From assembly GCF_947179165.1 (NCBI RefSeq), contig NC_077244.1, positions 15,386,949-15,450,948 on the forward strand: DNA of 64,000 nucleotides. The letters are read 5' to 3'. Position 1 is the first letter of the stretch. Every line of letters begins with the position of its first letter. The notes beneath the pieces were generated by a model that ran no database searches, was not told the origin of the DNA, and saw nothing but the letters and a program-made list of their open reading frames with translations. Positions 1 through 9,852 of this stretch are shown here, in pieces. Source of the stretch: Solanum dulcamara (taxonomy: Eukaryota > Streptophyta > Magnoliopsida > Solanales > Solanaceae). Both the position numbers and the translations under genes were made by a program.

Positions 1-634
1 TGTGTCTAGTAGAGTCCTTATTATTGGTATGAAGCATGCCACATCCATAATAGGGAGGCTACATGACATTAGGAAGTGTTAACCTTTTTTTGGTATTCTA
101 TTTCGTGCCTCAGAGTTTAACTCTGTATAATCCCTTCTAACTCATATGTTCTCACGTTGTTGTTAGAACATGCCTTCCAAACACACAATGAGCCAGAGAG
201 ATGCCATCAACATTGGTATTTCCTCGCCAGAGATGCCCTCATAATCTAAAATAGGGACCAAGGTTCGAACAAAAAAGCCTGAGCCTATTACTCAGCTTAA
301 TGTACACGCTTGATGGGTAGGGGAGGATAAGGAGGAGCATAGGGAGGAACCTTGGGGAAAAAAGGCAGAGTCGGTAGGACATAAGCATAATCAATAGAAG
401 CAAGGAAATGAAAAGAAGTCGTCTTTTCTAATGAGGTCTTCGAGTTATACACAGCCATTACTAAAGACACCTGCATCTAATAGAAAATATAATTTGAGGC
501 CACGTTGTAATCATAAATTTAGAGTTTGAAATCCTCAGATCAAAAGAAGTATGGCCCGAGGTTCTAAAGTAAAACTACCATATGGTACTTATGGAAATCT
601 TTATTTGGGGAAGTATTGAAAGGGTATCAATAAA

Positions 635-681
635 TGCTGTAAATGTGGTCAAGTGGGTCACTTTTAGAGAGACTTTCCAAA
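635..681 (+). pseudogene. gag zinc knuckle (CCHC), broken
   Basis: The + strand reads CCKCGQVGHF, a stop, then RDFPK. This is the gypsy gag nucleocapsid knuckle CX2CX4HX4C, which binds packaged RNA. The last cysteine is replaced by phenylalanine and a TAG interrupts the motif, so the knuckle is dead. Confidence 0.8.
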
Positions 682-879
682 GTAGGCATTAAAGCCCAAT
701 CTTTTGCTCCAGCACCACCAGTTCGAGAAAATCAGAGGGTTACTACTTTTGGTACGAGGGGGGTATAAATCATTTATATGTTGCGGGGAGTCGCCATGAT
801 CAGGAGAACCCTTTAGATAATGTCACTCATATGTTTTGAGTCCTTTTCTATGATAGTTATGATTTGTTTGATCTAGATG

Positions 880-1140
880 ACACTTATTTTAGGACCCCAT
901 TGATGAGTTTATCCTGATTGAGTGAGTCGATAGTGATTGTACCATTCCCGTCCATCATAGAGATACCATGATTGATCTGATTTGAGTTGAATATGACTGA
1001 TCCTTTTGTCATTCTAGACATGGATCGACTTAGGCTTGTTATGCCACTATTGATGGTAGAATTTGGAATGTCAAGTTTCAGACGTTGATCGTGCCTATCA
1101 TAAAGTGGAAAGATAGTAGTATTCATTATTGCCAAAGGGG
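880..1140 (+). pseudogene. gypsy aspartic protease C-terminal region, broken
   Basis: Read on +, residues such as CTIPVHHRDTMIDLI followed by ACYATIDGRIWNVKFQ match the conserved stretch after the protease active site in Tekay/Del polyproteins, where family members have a similar TMADLIEL and a later ACYA-D-R-VKFQ. Stops and frame shifts break it. The open frame on the opposite strand over the same bases is an antisense shadow. Confidence 0.7.
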
Positions 1141-1345
1141 GAGATGATGAGTTTCTTCCAATCCTAATAGAGATGTTGATGATAGTAGGCTGAGTTAAGT
1201 GAGATTAGATGGGGCAGAGTGAGTGTTTCTTGATTGTGATAGTTGTGTTGTACTTGTCTAGTTAAAGATAGAGGTGTGGAAGAGTAGTTAGATAAGACCT
1301 TGTGATGTGCAATAGATAGGTAAGTATGTATTAGTAGTCCCATTC

Positions 1346-2708
1346 ATGGCAGTGGTGATGACTGGCGCTAATTAGAGAGAAATCCCGGCCACAATGGCTA
1401 AAGTATGTATTAGTAGTCTCATTTTTGTCATACCAATCTCCAAAATTTGTTACAAAGGCTTTTTAATTAGACATGAACTGTCACTTTTCTAGTTGTGGTC
1501 TTCGTAATGTGAAATCCCCTAGGATGGAAAGATAGTGAAAGTATGTCCTCATATTTCTGCACATAACAAAATATACATATATACTTTTCTAGTAGAGACA
1601 TAAAGAATGTGCAAGTTATATCATCTCCATCACTTTAAAGTACATCCATTGTACCAGATGATCATGCGCCAAACCCCATAACTATAACTATAGCCTCGAC
1701 ATCTCATAGTAGTATTGATTTTTCAAAATATACTCCCCCTTGCTATTCACACCATCTATCCAATCCAATCCTGGGTAGTTTACGAAATTGGTATCTAATT
1801 TATCATCTATTCTAATGCCAAACATAGGATATAGTGCTCTTTCAAGTTTACCAATGAGTCTTGGACCAAATGTGGCATTTTCTTTATCATAAGCACTTAA
1901 AATGAATTCTACTCCAAATCAACTTACTGATGAAACAAATTTAGTTGAGTTGACAAGTGCATCATTCAACAAGTAGTCAAAACTATCTTCCATGAAAATT
2001 GAGAAACAATCAGAACTGATGAAGTCCTTCTATCTCTATCTTTGCAGACAACAAATATCAATGCAAACACTACTTTACCACCAATAATGGAACCTATATC
2101 ATCAGATCGCACTGAAGAAACTCCAAAGTCATTAATGAAACCCATAACTAAATTTTGAAGGTACTTACATTATCTTATCATTATAATGGAAAGTCTACTC
2201 GGAGAAGAGATCAGGTGCTTCAAGGCCCTCATCGACAGATACATCATTCACTATAAAGGGTAGATGTAGAAAATAGAGTTTCTTTATGTACACATCAAAC
2301 CTCAAGAAAACATGTCATAGGAAGAGGAGATTAGAATCCCCGTGTCATAAGAAGATTTAAGGAGCATTTTAATTCTAAGGCAATTAATGAAAAGTTCAAT
2401 AAGAAAGAGGTTTGGGACTTTTTTTGAAAATAATAACAACGTCAAAGCAGATGATGGAAATGAAGATGGAAAAATGATGGATGATGATGATGTTAAAGCT
2501 GAATATCAATTAGTACATGTAAAATATGATAGGAAGCATGTTTACTATAATGATAACTTTTTTGATTCTCTTTCTTATGGTGCACCTGATAATGAATCTG
2601 TAAAAGTAACACTCTCTGAACAAAGGAAAAAAGTATAATAAGATATTTGGAGTTGAGATCCCAATACTCCAACAGGATGATGAGACAAACCTTATTGACA
2701 CATGTATG
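1346..2708 (+). pseudogene. DCP5: DCP5-like (LSM14 family) processed pseudogene, left copy
   Basis: This is a decayed copy of DECAPPING 5, the plant LSM14/RAP55 protein that promotes mRNA decapping and translational repression in P-bodies. A start ATG remains at 1346. The N-terminal Lsm domain lies around 1400-1600, with SCGLRNVKS visible at 1491-1520 and an IYIYILF-like end near 1565-1590. A long Ser/Thr/Pro-rich middle follows. A GRGD remnant at about 2315 leads into the DFDF region, with NEKFNKKEVWD at 2386-2418. The FFD box YYNDNFFDSLSY is at 2543-2578 and the TFG box LSEQRKK...FG at 2611-2652. The C-terminal RGG tail is absent. Frame shifts and stops occur throughout. The whole coding order is present in 1.3 kb with no intron, which suggests retroposition, although no poly(A) is visible. 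It pairs with the right copy as an inverted repeat. Confidence 0.8.
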
Positions 2709-2751
2709 ACTACTTATGTTATAATAAAATCAGTCATTACACATAATTCGG
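2709..2751. other. Spacer (loop) between the inverted DCP5-like copies
   Basis: A 43-bp AT-rich stretch separates the two arms. The arms pair up to CATGTATG at 2701-2708 and CATACACATG from 2752. It holds no poly(A) or target duplication. Confidence 0.7.
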
Positions 2752-4124
2752 CATACACATGTCAAAAAAGTTTGTCTCATCATGCTGTTAGAGTATTGGG
2801 ATCTCAACTCCAAATATCTTATCATACTTTTTTCCTTTGTTCAGAGAGTGTTACTTTTACAGATTCATTATCTGGTGTGCCATAAGAAAGAGAATCAAAA
2901 AAGTCATCATTATAGTAAACATGCTTCCTATGATATTTTACATGTACTAATCGACATTAAGCTTTAACATCATCATCAACCATCATTTTTCCATCCTCAT
3001 TTCCATCATCCGCTTTGACATTGTTATTATTTTCAAAAAAAGTCCCAAACCTCTTTCTTATTGAACTTTCCATTCATTGCCTTAGAATTAAAATGCTCCT
3101 TAAATCTTCTTATGACACGGGGATTCTAATCCCCTCTTCCTATGAAATGTTTTCTTGAGATTTGATGTGTACATAAAGAAAATCTTTTTTCTAACTTTTC
3201 CTTTTAAGTGAACGACCTATCTGCCAATGAGCGCTTCTATGCACCTGATCTCTTCACCAAGCAGACTAAAATTTACAATCACAAGATGATATAGACACTT
3301 GCAAAGTCTTAGTTGTGAGTTTAAGCAATGACTCTGGGGGTTTTCAATGCTATATGATAATAGAAGTTCCATTATTGGTGCTAGAGAAGTCTTTACATTA
3401 ATAGTTGTGGTCCTCAATGATGAAGATGGAGAGGACTGCCTCAATCCTGACTGTTTGTTCGTTGTCATGGGAAATACTTTTGAATGCTTAGTGAATGATA
3501 CAACTATCAGCTCAACTGAAGTTGTTTCATGAATAACTAGAGCTACAATAGCATTCACATTGAGTACTTCTAGCAAAGAAGATGTCATTTTTGGGCAAAG
3601 ATTCATTTGTACACATGAAAGAGCACTTGATCCATTTTTTGGCATTAGAAAGGATGATAAATTAGATACCAGTTTAGTAAACCTCCTAGGATCGAATTGG
3701 ACAGATAGTGTGGATAGCAAGGGAGAAAGTGTATTTGGGGAACCTATTCTTCCATGATATGTCGAGGCCATAGTTGTAGGTGTGATTGAGAAAAATGAGA
3801 CTATATTATTGTAGGATCACTAGGAAAAACTGATGTTCTTTGACGTGACAGAGATTATATAACATGTAAATCATTTATGTCACTACCATGAAAGTAAATA
3901 TACTCATAGTGCAAAAACCTTAGGACCATACTTGCAGCATATTTTCATCCCAAAGGATTTCATATTTCAATGACCAATGGTGGAAAGGTGAGGGCTCATG
4001 TCAATTAGAAAGACTTTGTAATGAATTTCAGAGATTGATGTGATAGAAATGAGACTACCAATATTTAATTAGGCATTCAGGTCGGGGTTGCTCTTTGATT
4101 AGTGCTAGTAAGTACCGCTGCCAT
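2752..4124 (-). pseudogene. DCP5: DCP5-like (LSM14 family) processed pseudogene, right copy
   Basis: This is the second DCP5-like copy, on the minus strand and tail to tail with the first. Reading down from an ATG complementary to 4122-4124, the Lsm domain covers about 4080-3850. It starts with an IGSLISITS-like stretch and ends with HGSDINDLHV at 3861-3890. A Ser/Thr/Pro-rich middle stays open for 184 codons (3771-3217). The DFDF region (EKFNKKEVW, with N-E changed to N-G) lies near 3045-3075. A well-kept FFD box, YNDDFFDSLSY, is at about 2884-2916, and the TFG box at about 2810-2850. The middle is the best preserved part, but stops elsewhere rule out a full protein. The bases beyond 4124 do not match the region upstream of the left copy, so the palindrome ends at the start codons. 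Confidence 0.8.
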
Positions 4125-4842
4125 AAATTTGGTTTAAAAGGTATGAAACCCTAATAAATTGATAGAAATGAATTTATAGAGAAGAGATTACAATAACCCG
4201 AATGAAGAAGAAGACACAAGAATAAATCGCTTAATGTTTCACTTGAACACTTGTCAAGAGCGAGTGAGGAAAGCTTCTTCTTCTCTATTCTATTTGTATT
4301 TTGTACTATTGATAAACAAAATTATCACTTATCCACAAATTTCATTTAAAAATAAATCAATTAGAGAACTTAAATTAACTAGAAATTTCCTCAAAAAAAT
4401 TCACACTTCTAGTAAAAGAAACACAATTGATAAAATTGCTTCAGGTAACTCACTAGGAATTCATCTAAGTTATATGAAATGTTAGTTTCAAAGTAATAAA
4501 AATATAAAAATGGTAAGTATAGGACAATAATAATGAGATACAAATATGAGATATTTGCTCAAGTTTTCGTATGGATACCGTTATTGGACTTTTTTGTCTG
4601 AAGTTTAATTTTTATCCCTTTAGGGCTCATGCTGAAATTTATTGAACCTCAAACTCAAATTTTATATGTCACTGTAGACTGATGTATGGAGGACCTTGGC
4701 CTGAGATATTTGCTTTAATTTTAATTGCGTTGAGGCTAACTCAAGAAGGGGCTTGGATAGATTTTGTTTGGTTTTAAGTCAGACATGATTTTAAGATGAA
4801 ATTCCAGTAGATTCAATACATGTTATGCATCAAAATGAAAGA

Positions 4843-5053
4843 AGAAAATAATAACTAGCAATCTTTATATGAAATTAACCACATTCAATTAAAATATAAA
4901 GGTGCAATCAAATGAAGGACTTTAATAAGATCAACCTTAAAGAAGGTGTAAGAAAATAATAACTAACAATCTTTGTATGAGATTAACCACATTCAATTAA
5001 AATATTAAGGTGCAATCAAATGAAAACTTAATAAGAACAACCTTAAAGGAGGA
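4843..5053. repeat. Tandem duplication, about 108-bp unit
   Basis: Two adjacent units start with AGAAAATAATAACTA at 4843 and 4951. Both contain ATTAACCACATTCAATTAAA and GGTGCAATCAAATGAA and end with AACCTTAAAG-AGG. They differ by a few substitutions and small gaps. Confidence 0.85.
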
Positions 5054-6809
5054 GGTAGAAATACAAATCAATTTACCTATACGATCTACATAAGACCGTA
5101 CCCAATACATAGATGTTCAACGTATACTATTTTATTCTTGAATTGAACAGAGAAGAATGACGAGGAATGAATTTAAGGAAAGAAATATAAAAGAACATAT
5201 ATTGTTCGAGTTCATACTTTTATCGATGTAAATAATCAACTATGTTAATCATAGGCTAATAACTATTATTCTTTGGCTCCAATTATCCAGAAAAATAAAA
5301 TACAACTAAACTTATCCTATTTAGGATATCATTTACTAAATTAAAGAAATAACTTTATTATTTAAATAAACTTAAAATCTTTGAAAGTAGATAGTAAAAG
5401 ATCAAATAATATCCACTTGTTTTTCTTAAAATAAAAACAATAGGAAAAATACATTGAAACTTTATTTGTGTGTTGAACAGAGGTAGAATCAAATCTCCTA
5501 GTTTTTAATTAATAAAAATAATAAAATTTAATGCTCTAGATATACCTCAAACATGCAAAATGGTACCTTTGATTTTAAAAACAAGCCAAACTAAAAAGAA
5601 AAATATATAGGATATGAGAATGCTAAAACAAAAAGAAATAAAACTTTAAGGAAATGTTGTTAAACCTTATTCAGTCAGACATGCAGAATCACATAGTTAA
5701 AACATTTCTTGTTCTAAAGATTTAAAAATTCACATTCAAAACTCTAAGCTTGACTCCGACTAATGGGGTCTTCACAGACTTGTATGTGAATATAATAATT
5801 GCATAAAAAAAGAACTTAATACTTTAACAGACTCCATTAACTCTCACTCCAACTAAAGAAAAGCTTTTAAAGAAAAATTGAATTTAACACAAGAAAAGAG
5901 GGCTACTCGATTGGAAATAAACCTGGTTTGATCCAAATCTGATTTAAGATTTAGCAAAATAATTTTGAAAGCACATTAGCCACATTTAAAATCATAAATA
6001 ATTATAAAATGACTCAAAAGAGGACAAACACACTTAAGTCATGATTGCTTATTTGCTAAGCTAATTTGATAGAAGAAACCTCTGTACAGGGTTAAAGCTT
6101 TATGGAATTGCACTAGAACCTTAAGTCTAAACTTAATGTTAAGTTGTTCTTTTATTTTTCTAGCAACAACAACATTAATCCAAGTTAGCTAAATATTAAT
6201 GGAAAGGCTAAAATAAGCATATGAAACAAGAAAGACTATAATTCTTCATGGGAGGGATGAAATTGAAATATGGATAGACCTCATTCATTTAAAAATAAAT
6301 GGTCGATAAAACATTAAAGAAATAGATTTTATATCACATAATTTTTTTTAAAAATACTTAAATATGAAACTAGAAAGTATATGAAACTTGAAATTATTGT
6401 AACTTATATCATACAAACTGATTGGAGCTGCTAATGTTCTAATTTGAACTTAAACAAATAATAAGATGAAAATATAGATTCAGTAGGCTAATAAGATGAC
6501 TACTTAATATCCAATTGAAAGAAAATAAGCAAGAATTGTATCTAAAAAATAGCAACCAAAGCAAAGTAAAACTTCAAATGAGAAAGGCTTATTACCTTTC
6601 TATGAGCACCAAATGGGGACAATGAGATTGACGAAGAAGCATCCACCTCTCGCTAAATTGACTCAAAAACAAAAGTAAAAGTTTAGAACTTGAGCTAAAA
6701 TTTACAATTCTTAGGCTAGGGACAAATGAATCCAAAATCCTATACGAGTAAAGAAATGTTAGCCCTTTCGGATGTGAAAATTGTTTTTCAAATAATGAAA
6801 GGAGAGAGT

Positions 6810-6861
6810 TATTTATAGGGTTAAAATCTTTGAATTCTTGATCTGAACTTCGATGTGGGAC
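6810..6861 (-). promoter_or_regulatory. snRNA-type USE plus TATA box (putative)
   Basis: On the minus strand GTCCCACATCG (6861-6851) is an exact match to the plant U-snRNA upstream sequence element RTCCCACATCG. It is followed 33 bp later by TATAAATA (6817-6810). That spacing is the one known for RNA polymerase II snRNA genes in plants; the polymerase III type is about 10 bp shorter. I do not see a known snRNA, C/D-box or clear 3'-box in the next 200 bases, so the transcript, if any, is unknown. A chance match or a retrotransposon relic remains possible. Confidence 0.4.
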
Positions 6862-7379
6862 TTGGGTAAAACTAGAATTTTCTAGAGGATAAGAATTTAA
6901 GTGCTACAAACGTACAAATTCGTACAATCTTTGAATGAAAATTAAAGTAAAAAAAATTGGAAAACAATGGGATAATAATGTGAACATTATGAAAATCTTC
7001 ATTGAATGACGAGAAATTATATCAAAAAAGTACAATGAATGATAAATATGATCTTTTCATGAAAGTATAACGACAAATATGAGCCTTCTCTATTATAAAC
7101 ATATTAACTGACACTACTTTCACTTAATACTTCATTATTAACATCACATATTTATTAATCATTTTTAATATATATTTCAAAAAGGATTAATATTAAATAA
7201 TATTATATTTCATGTGGAGTGAAGTTTAACTACATCAAAATACTTTTAAATTAAGTCATCTTAAGAATTTTACATGAAAAAAATATGTAATTGAAGAATA
7301 ATATGAATTATTTATATCTAAAAGAGAAAATTTATATCTATCATTTGAAAAAATAATCATATTTATTCATATATTATAA

Positions 7380-7384
7380 TTTAT
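7380..7384. repeat. Likely target duplication, left (TTTAT)
   Basis: TTTAT abuts the minus-strand LTR at 7385. The far flank at 23307-23311 is TTTGT, a 4/5 match. This would make the split LTR a solo LTR. Confidence 0.4.
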
Positions 7385-9852
7385 TATCACGATCCGATTC
7401 CTCGAATCATGATGGCGTCTACAATAATCCACCAGTGGACAAGCCAACCCGTATCCCAGAACTACAAGTAATGGGACGTAAGGGCAGAAAACTAACATCC
7501 AGCTAAAACAATAGTATAAACAATAGGAATCCAATTGAAGAAGCAGAAGCATGGAAAAAAATATATACAAACAAAAGATCCATCCCAGAATCTAGAAGTC
7601 ATATGTACAGAGCTACTAACAACACAAGTACAATTCCCAAAAGTGAACCATAAAAATAAGATTGTCTCAAAAAATAAAAGACAAGTCATTATGTATACTT
7701 AAGAAGTGGGGTAACTTCAGGATATTGCGTGCTCACCCTCGCCTCCGGATCTAACAGCAGCTAGCTCGGGGTCCATTCTGATAGCTAGTGCTCGGACCTG
7801 CATTACGAAACAGATGTAGAGTGTAGTATGAGTACCAACACAATAGATAACCAGTAGGCATCATAGGTCGACTAAGCAAGAAAAGAAAAAGTAATATGAA
7901 CTGCTAGAATTTAAACCATAATCAGAAACAAGGAATGGAAAGTTTAACTGGGATACACACAAGTGTACTAACACACAAATAAAGAGAGAATAACTAACTC
8001 AATCCGACCGGGCTCCCATAAATCCAGCGGATACACTTGTGCACAAGTTAAAAGTAAAATCTGAGCAGGCTCCCATAAGCCCGATAGGTACAAGGAAGAA
8101 TTAAAGCTACAAGATAAGAGAATCCAATGCAATTTCCAAAATTTCCACAACTCTCCACGGACTGGAACTGAACCTATCCAGATGCCTGATGCTTTATCCA
8201 AAAATAATAGAAGTTATGGACATTAACTGATATAAAGATGAAGGAATCAAAGGATTTGAATCGAAATTTGGAGTAACTGAGGACTTGAACAAAGGCTAAG
8301 GATAATCGTGGACTTGAACCACGTATAAATATGACCTAACTTAAACCAAGTTATAATAAGCGGGGGACTTGAACCACAACTGTAAAGGGTGGTGGACATG
8401 AACCACCATAGAAGAAAGCCAGGACTTGAACCAAGGTTTTAATACCAAGGCAAATACTTGAACTAATCCCCGTAGTGAATTGGGGACTTAAAACACGAAT
8501 AGAGGTGAATCAGATAGGAATAGGATTAGGGTCCAACCGAGCATCCCGGGGTGCACCCCCAATCCGAGTGCCATCAACAAATTACTCCAGCCCAAACCAT
8601 ATCCAACCAAAATCAACGAGTAGCTTCCAAAATCCAGAATAAAGTAATTGAGAACTGACGGAATAAGGGAATTATGGATAGGATGTTCCATGAGCGGTGT
8701 TGTTGCCTAGCTAAGGCCTAAACTATCAGACACGAGTCTTCTATACCAGTCTATAGGTAGCTAAGTCGTCCGAAGCAACATCAAAAAGGTTTTAGGGCTT
8801 AACGGCTCCAAAAGTATGCAAGTCTTTGGCAATCACTAGTATAAGCCTAGACTAAGGACAAACATACTTCCAACAATAAACAACAAGCCATACAAAGGTA
8901 CACCATAAGGTATGAATGATCAATAATAGTAATTGATATGCTTCGACAACCCAAAAACCCTGAAATAAAGCCTAAAGCACGGATTTTAGGAATTTAGCAT
9001 GCTCAACCACTGATCACCCCCAAATTTATGCAAATCAATATACAATCACTTAATCATGCTCAATCTAAGGAGAGGAAAGTGGTACCCTACCTGTAACTTG
9101 ACCGCACATGTTCCAAATTACTTAGGTGGAGCTTTTCCATTCCGTACGACCTAGAAAAACTGCCACACTATCAAAAATATAATCATAATGTTATTATGGT
9201 CGTTTAGACAATAAATTATCAACATCAGAGATAGACCAATTTTGGAGTCAAAAATAAGAATATGGGCCTCAAGATCGCGATGCCTTAGATGGGTTACCCT
9301 CCGTGATCGCAGAGGTCTCATCACGAATACAATAAAGGAAACACTGGCACCATTAAAGTGTTGTGACATCATTTTTGGCCAAGTTCAAAATATCTGATGG
9401 GGTGCTCGGAATTCGTTCGGAATCTCATGCATGCAAACAACATATGTTATCCCATAAAATTTGACGTTTTGGACTCAATAGAGCAGTCAACATTTCTGTA
9501 GAAGGTTATTTTCATGAAAAGTGGGTCCCACACCTAAATGTCATTTTTAGCCAAATTCTACAATGGGTATCGAAATTTGATTGGAAGCTTAGGAAGCGAA
9601 TATAAGATCATTCTAGACCAAACTCAACATTCCAGAACTAACCACACTAACGAAACGTTTATCTGAGCGCATTTTCTAAGAATGTTGACCAAATCAAACT
9701 TAGGCCAAATTTCAAAGGATAAAATGCCAAAAGTCCAAACTTGCACTAAAAGCCTCGGTACTCATGTCGATCATGTTACTAACCTAATTTTTCCATTTTC
9801 GAGCTAATAGACCCATCAATATTGTGTTTTGAGGTCACTTACCTGATGTTAT
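7385..9852 (-). mobile_element. Tekay-type gypsy LTR, 3' part (LTR A, split)
   Basis: On the minus strand this is the larger part of an LTR that starts TGTAATGACCC at 23306 and ends GGATCGTGATA at 7385 (mutated from GTGACA). It is interrupted at the GTTAT of 9848-9852 by the LARD array. The same LTR family recurs at 28021-32757, 32758-34162, 35579-37643 and 42072-45096. It is non-coding, and short open frames here (7367-8691, 9151-9372) are not genes. Compared with 42072-45096 it lacks several hundred bases around 9255 that hold most of the CGATCGCGA word cluster. Confidence 0.8.
9848..9852. repeat. LARD target duplication, left (GTTAT)
   Basis: GTTAT directly precedes LTR1 and is repeated at 23116-23120 directly after LTR3. 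Paralogous empty sites with a single GTTAT are present at 44906-44910 and 37453-37457. Confidence 0.85.

Larger units (their letters stand above)
1..1140 (+). mobile_element. Ty3/gypsy 5' internal fragment: leader, gag remnant, protease
   Basis: This is the decayed 5' interior of a Tekay/Del-type gypsy retrotransposon. Positions 1-171 read like the leader seen after the primer site in this group, with a GGGAGGCTAC stretch near 52. A gag start lies at 172. A zinc knuckle follows at about 635-680 and a protease-like block at about 890-1130. Several in-frame stops and shifts are present. gag is much shorter than in active members, with only about 460 bp between start and knuckle, so it is internally deleted. 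The LTR and primer site would lie upstream of the window. No RT or integrase follows, because the DCP5-like pseudogene begins at 1346. The 200 bp between 1140 and 1345 match nothing I recognise. Confidence 0.75.
1346..4124. repeat. 2.8-kb imperfect palindrome (two DCP5-like arms)
   Basis: The arms are 1363 and 1373 bp with a 43-bp spacer. Near the centre they differ by roughly 8 bases in 200 (for example 2280-2480 against its mirror). In the middle they differ by about 27 in 123 (1800-1920), and the outer Lsm parts are more diverged still. These counts were made by eye. Confidence 0.85.
4125..7384. other. AT-rich region without recognised gene
   Basis: Positions 4125-7384 hold no coding region I can support. 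The 83-codon open frame at 4234-4485 has no recognisable motif. The sequence is low-GC and stop-rich on both strands. It contains a short tandem duplication (4843-5053) and a promoter-like USE/TATA pair on the minus strand (6810-6861). A possible splice donor after AAAG lies on the minus strand near 6596. The stretch could be a decayed host intergenic or intronic sequence, and it is the least repeat-like part of the window. Confidence 0.5.

Noticed and set aside
2510..2967. Small open frames antisense to the FFD/TFG box region
   Set aside because: They are shadows of the two DCP5-like arms in the opposite frame, seen twice because of the inverted repeat.
3217..3771. 184-codon minus-strand frame as a separate gene
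   Set aside because: It is the Ser/Thr/Pro-rich middle of the right DCP5-like copy. The flanking domains continue in other frames, so it is part of a pseudogene.
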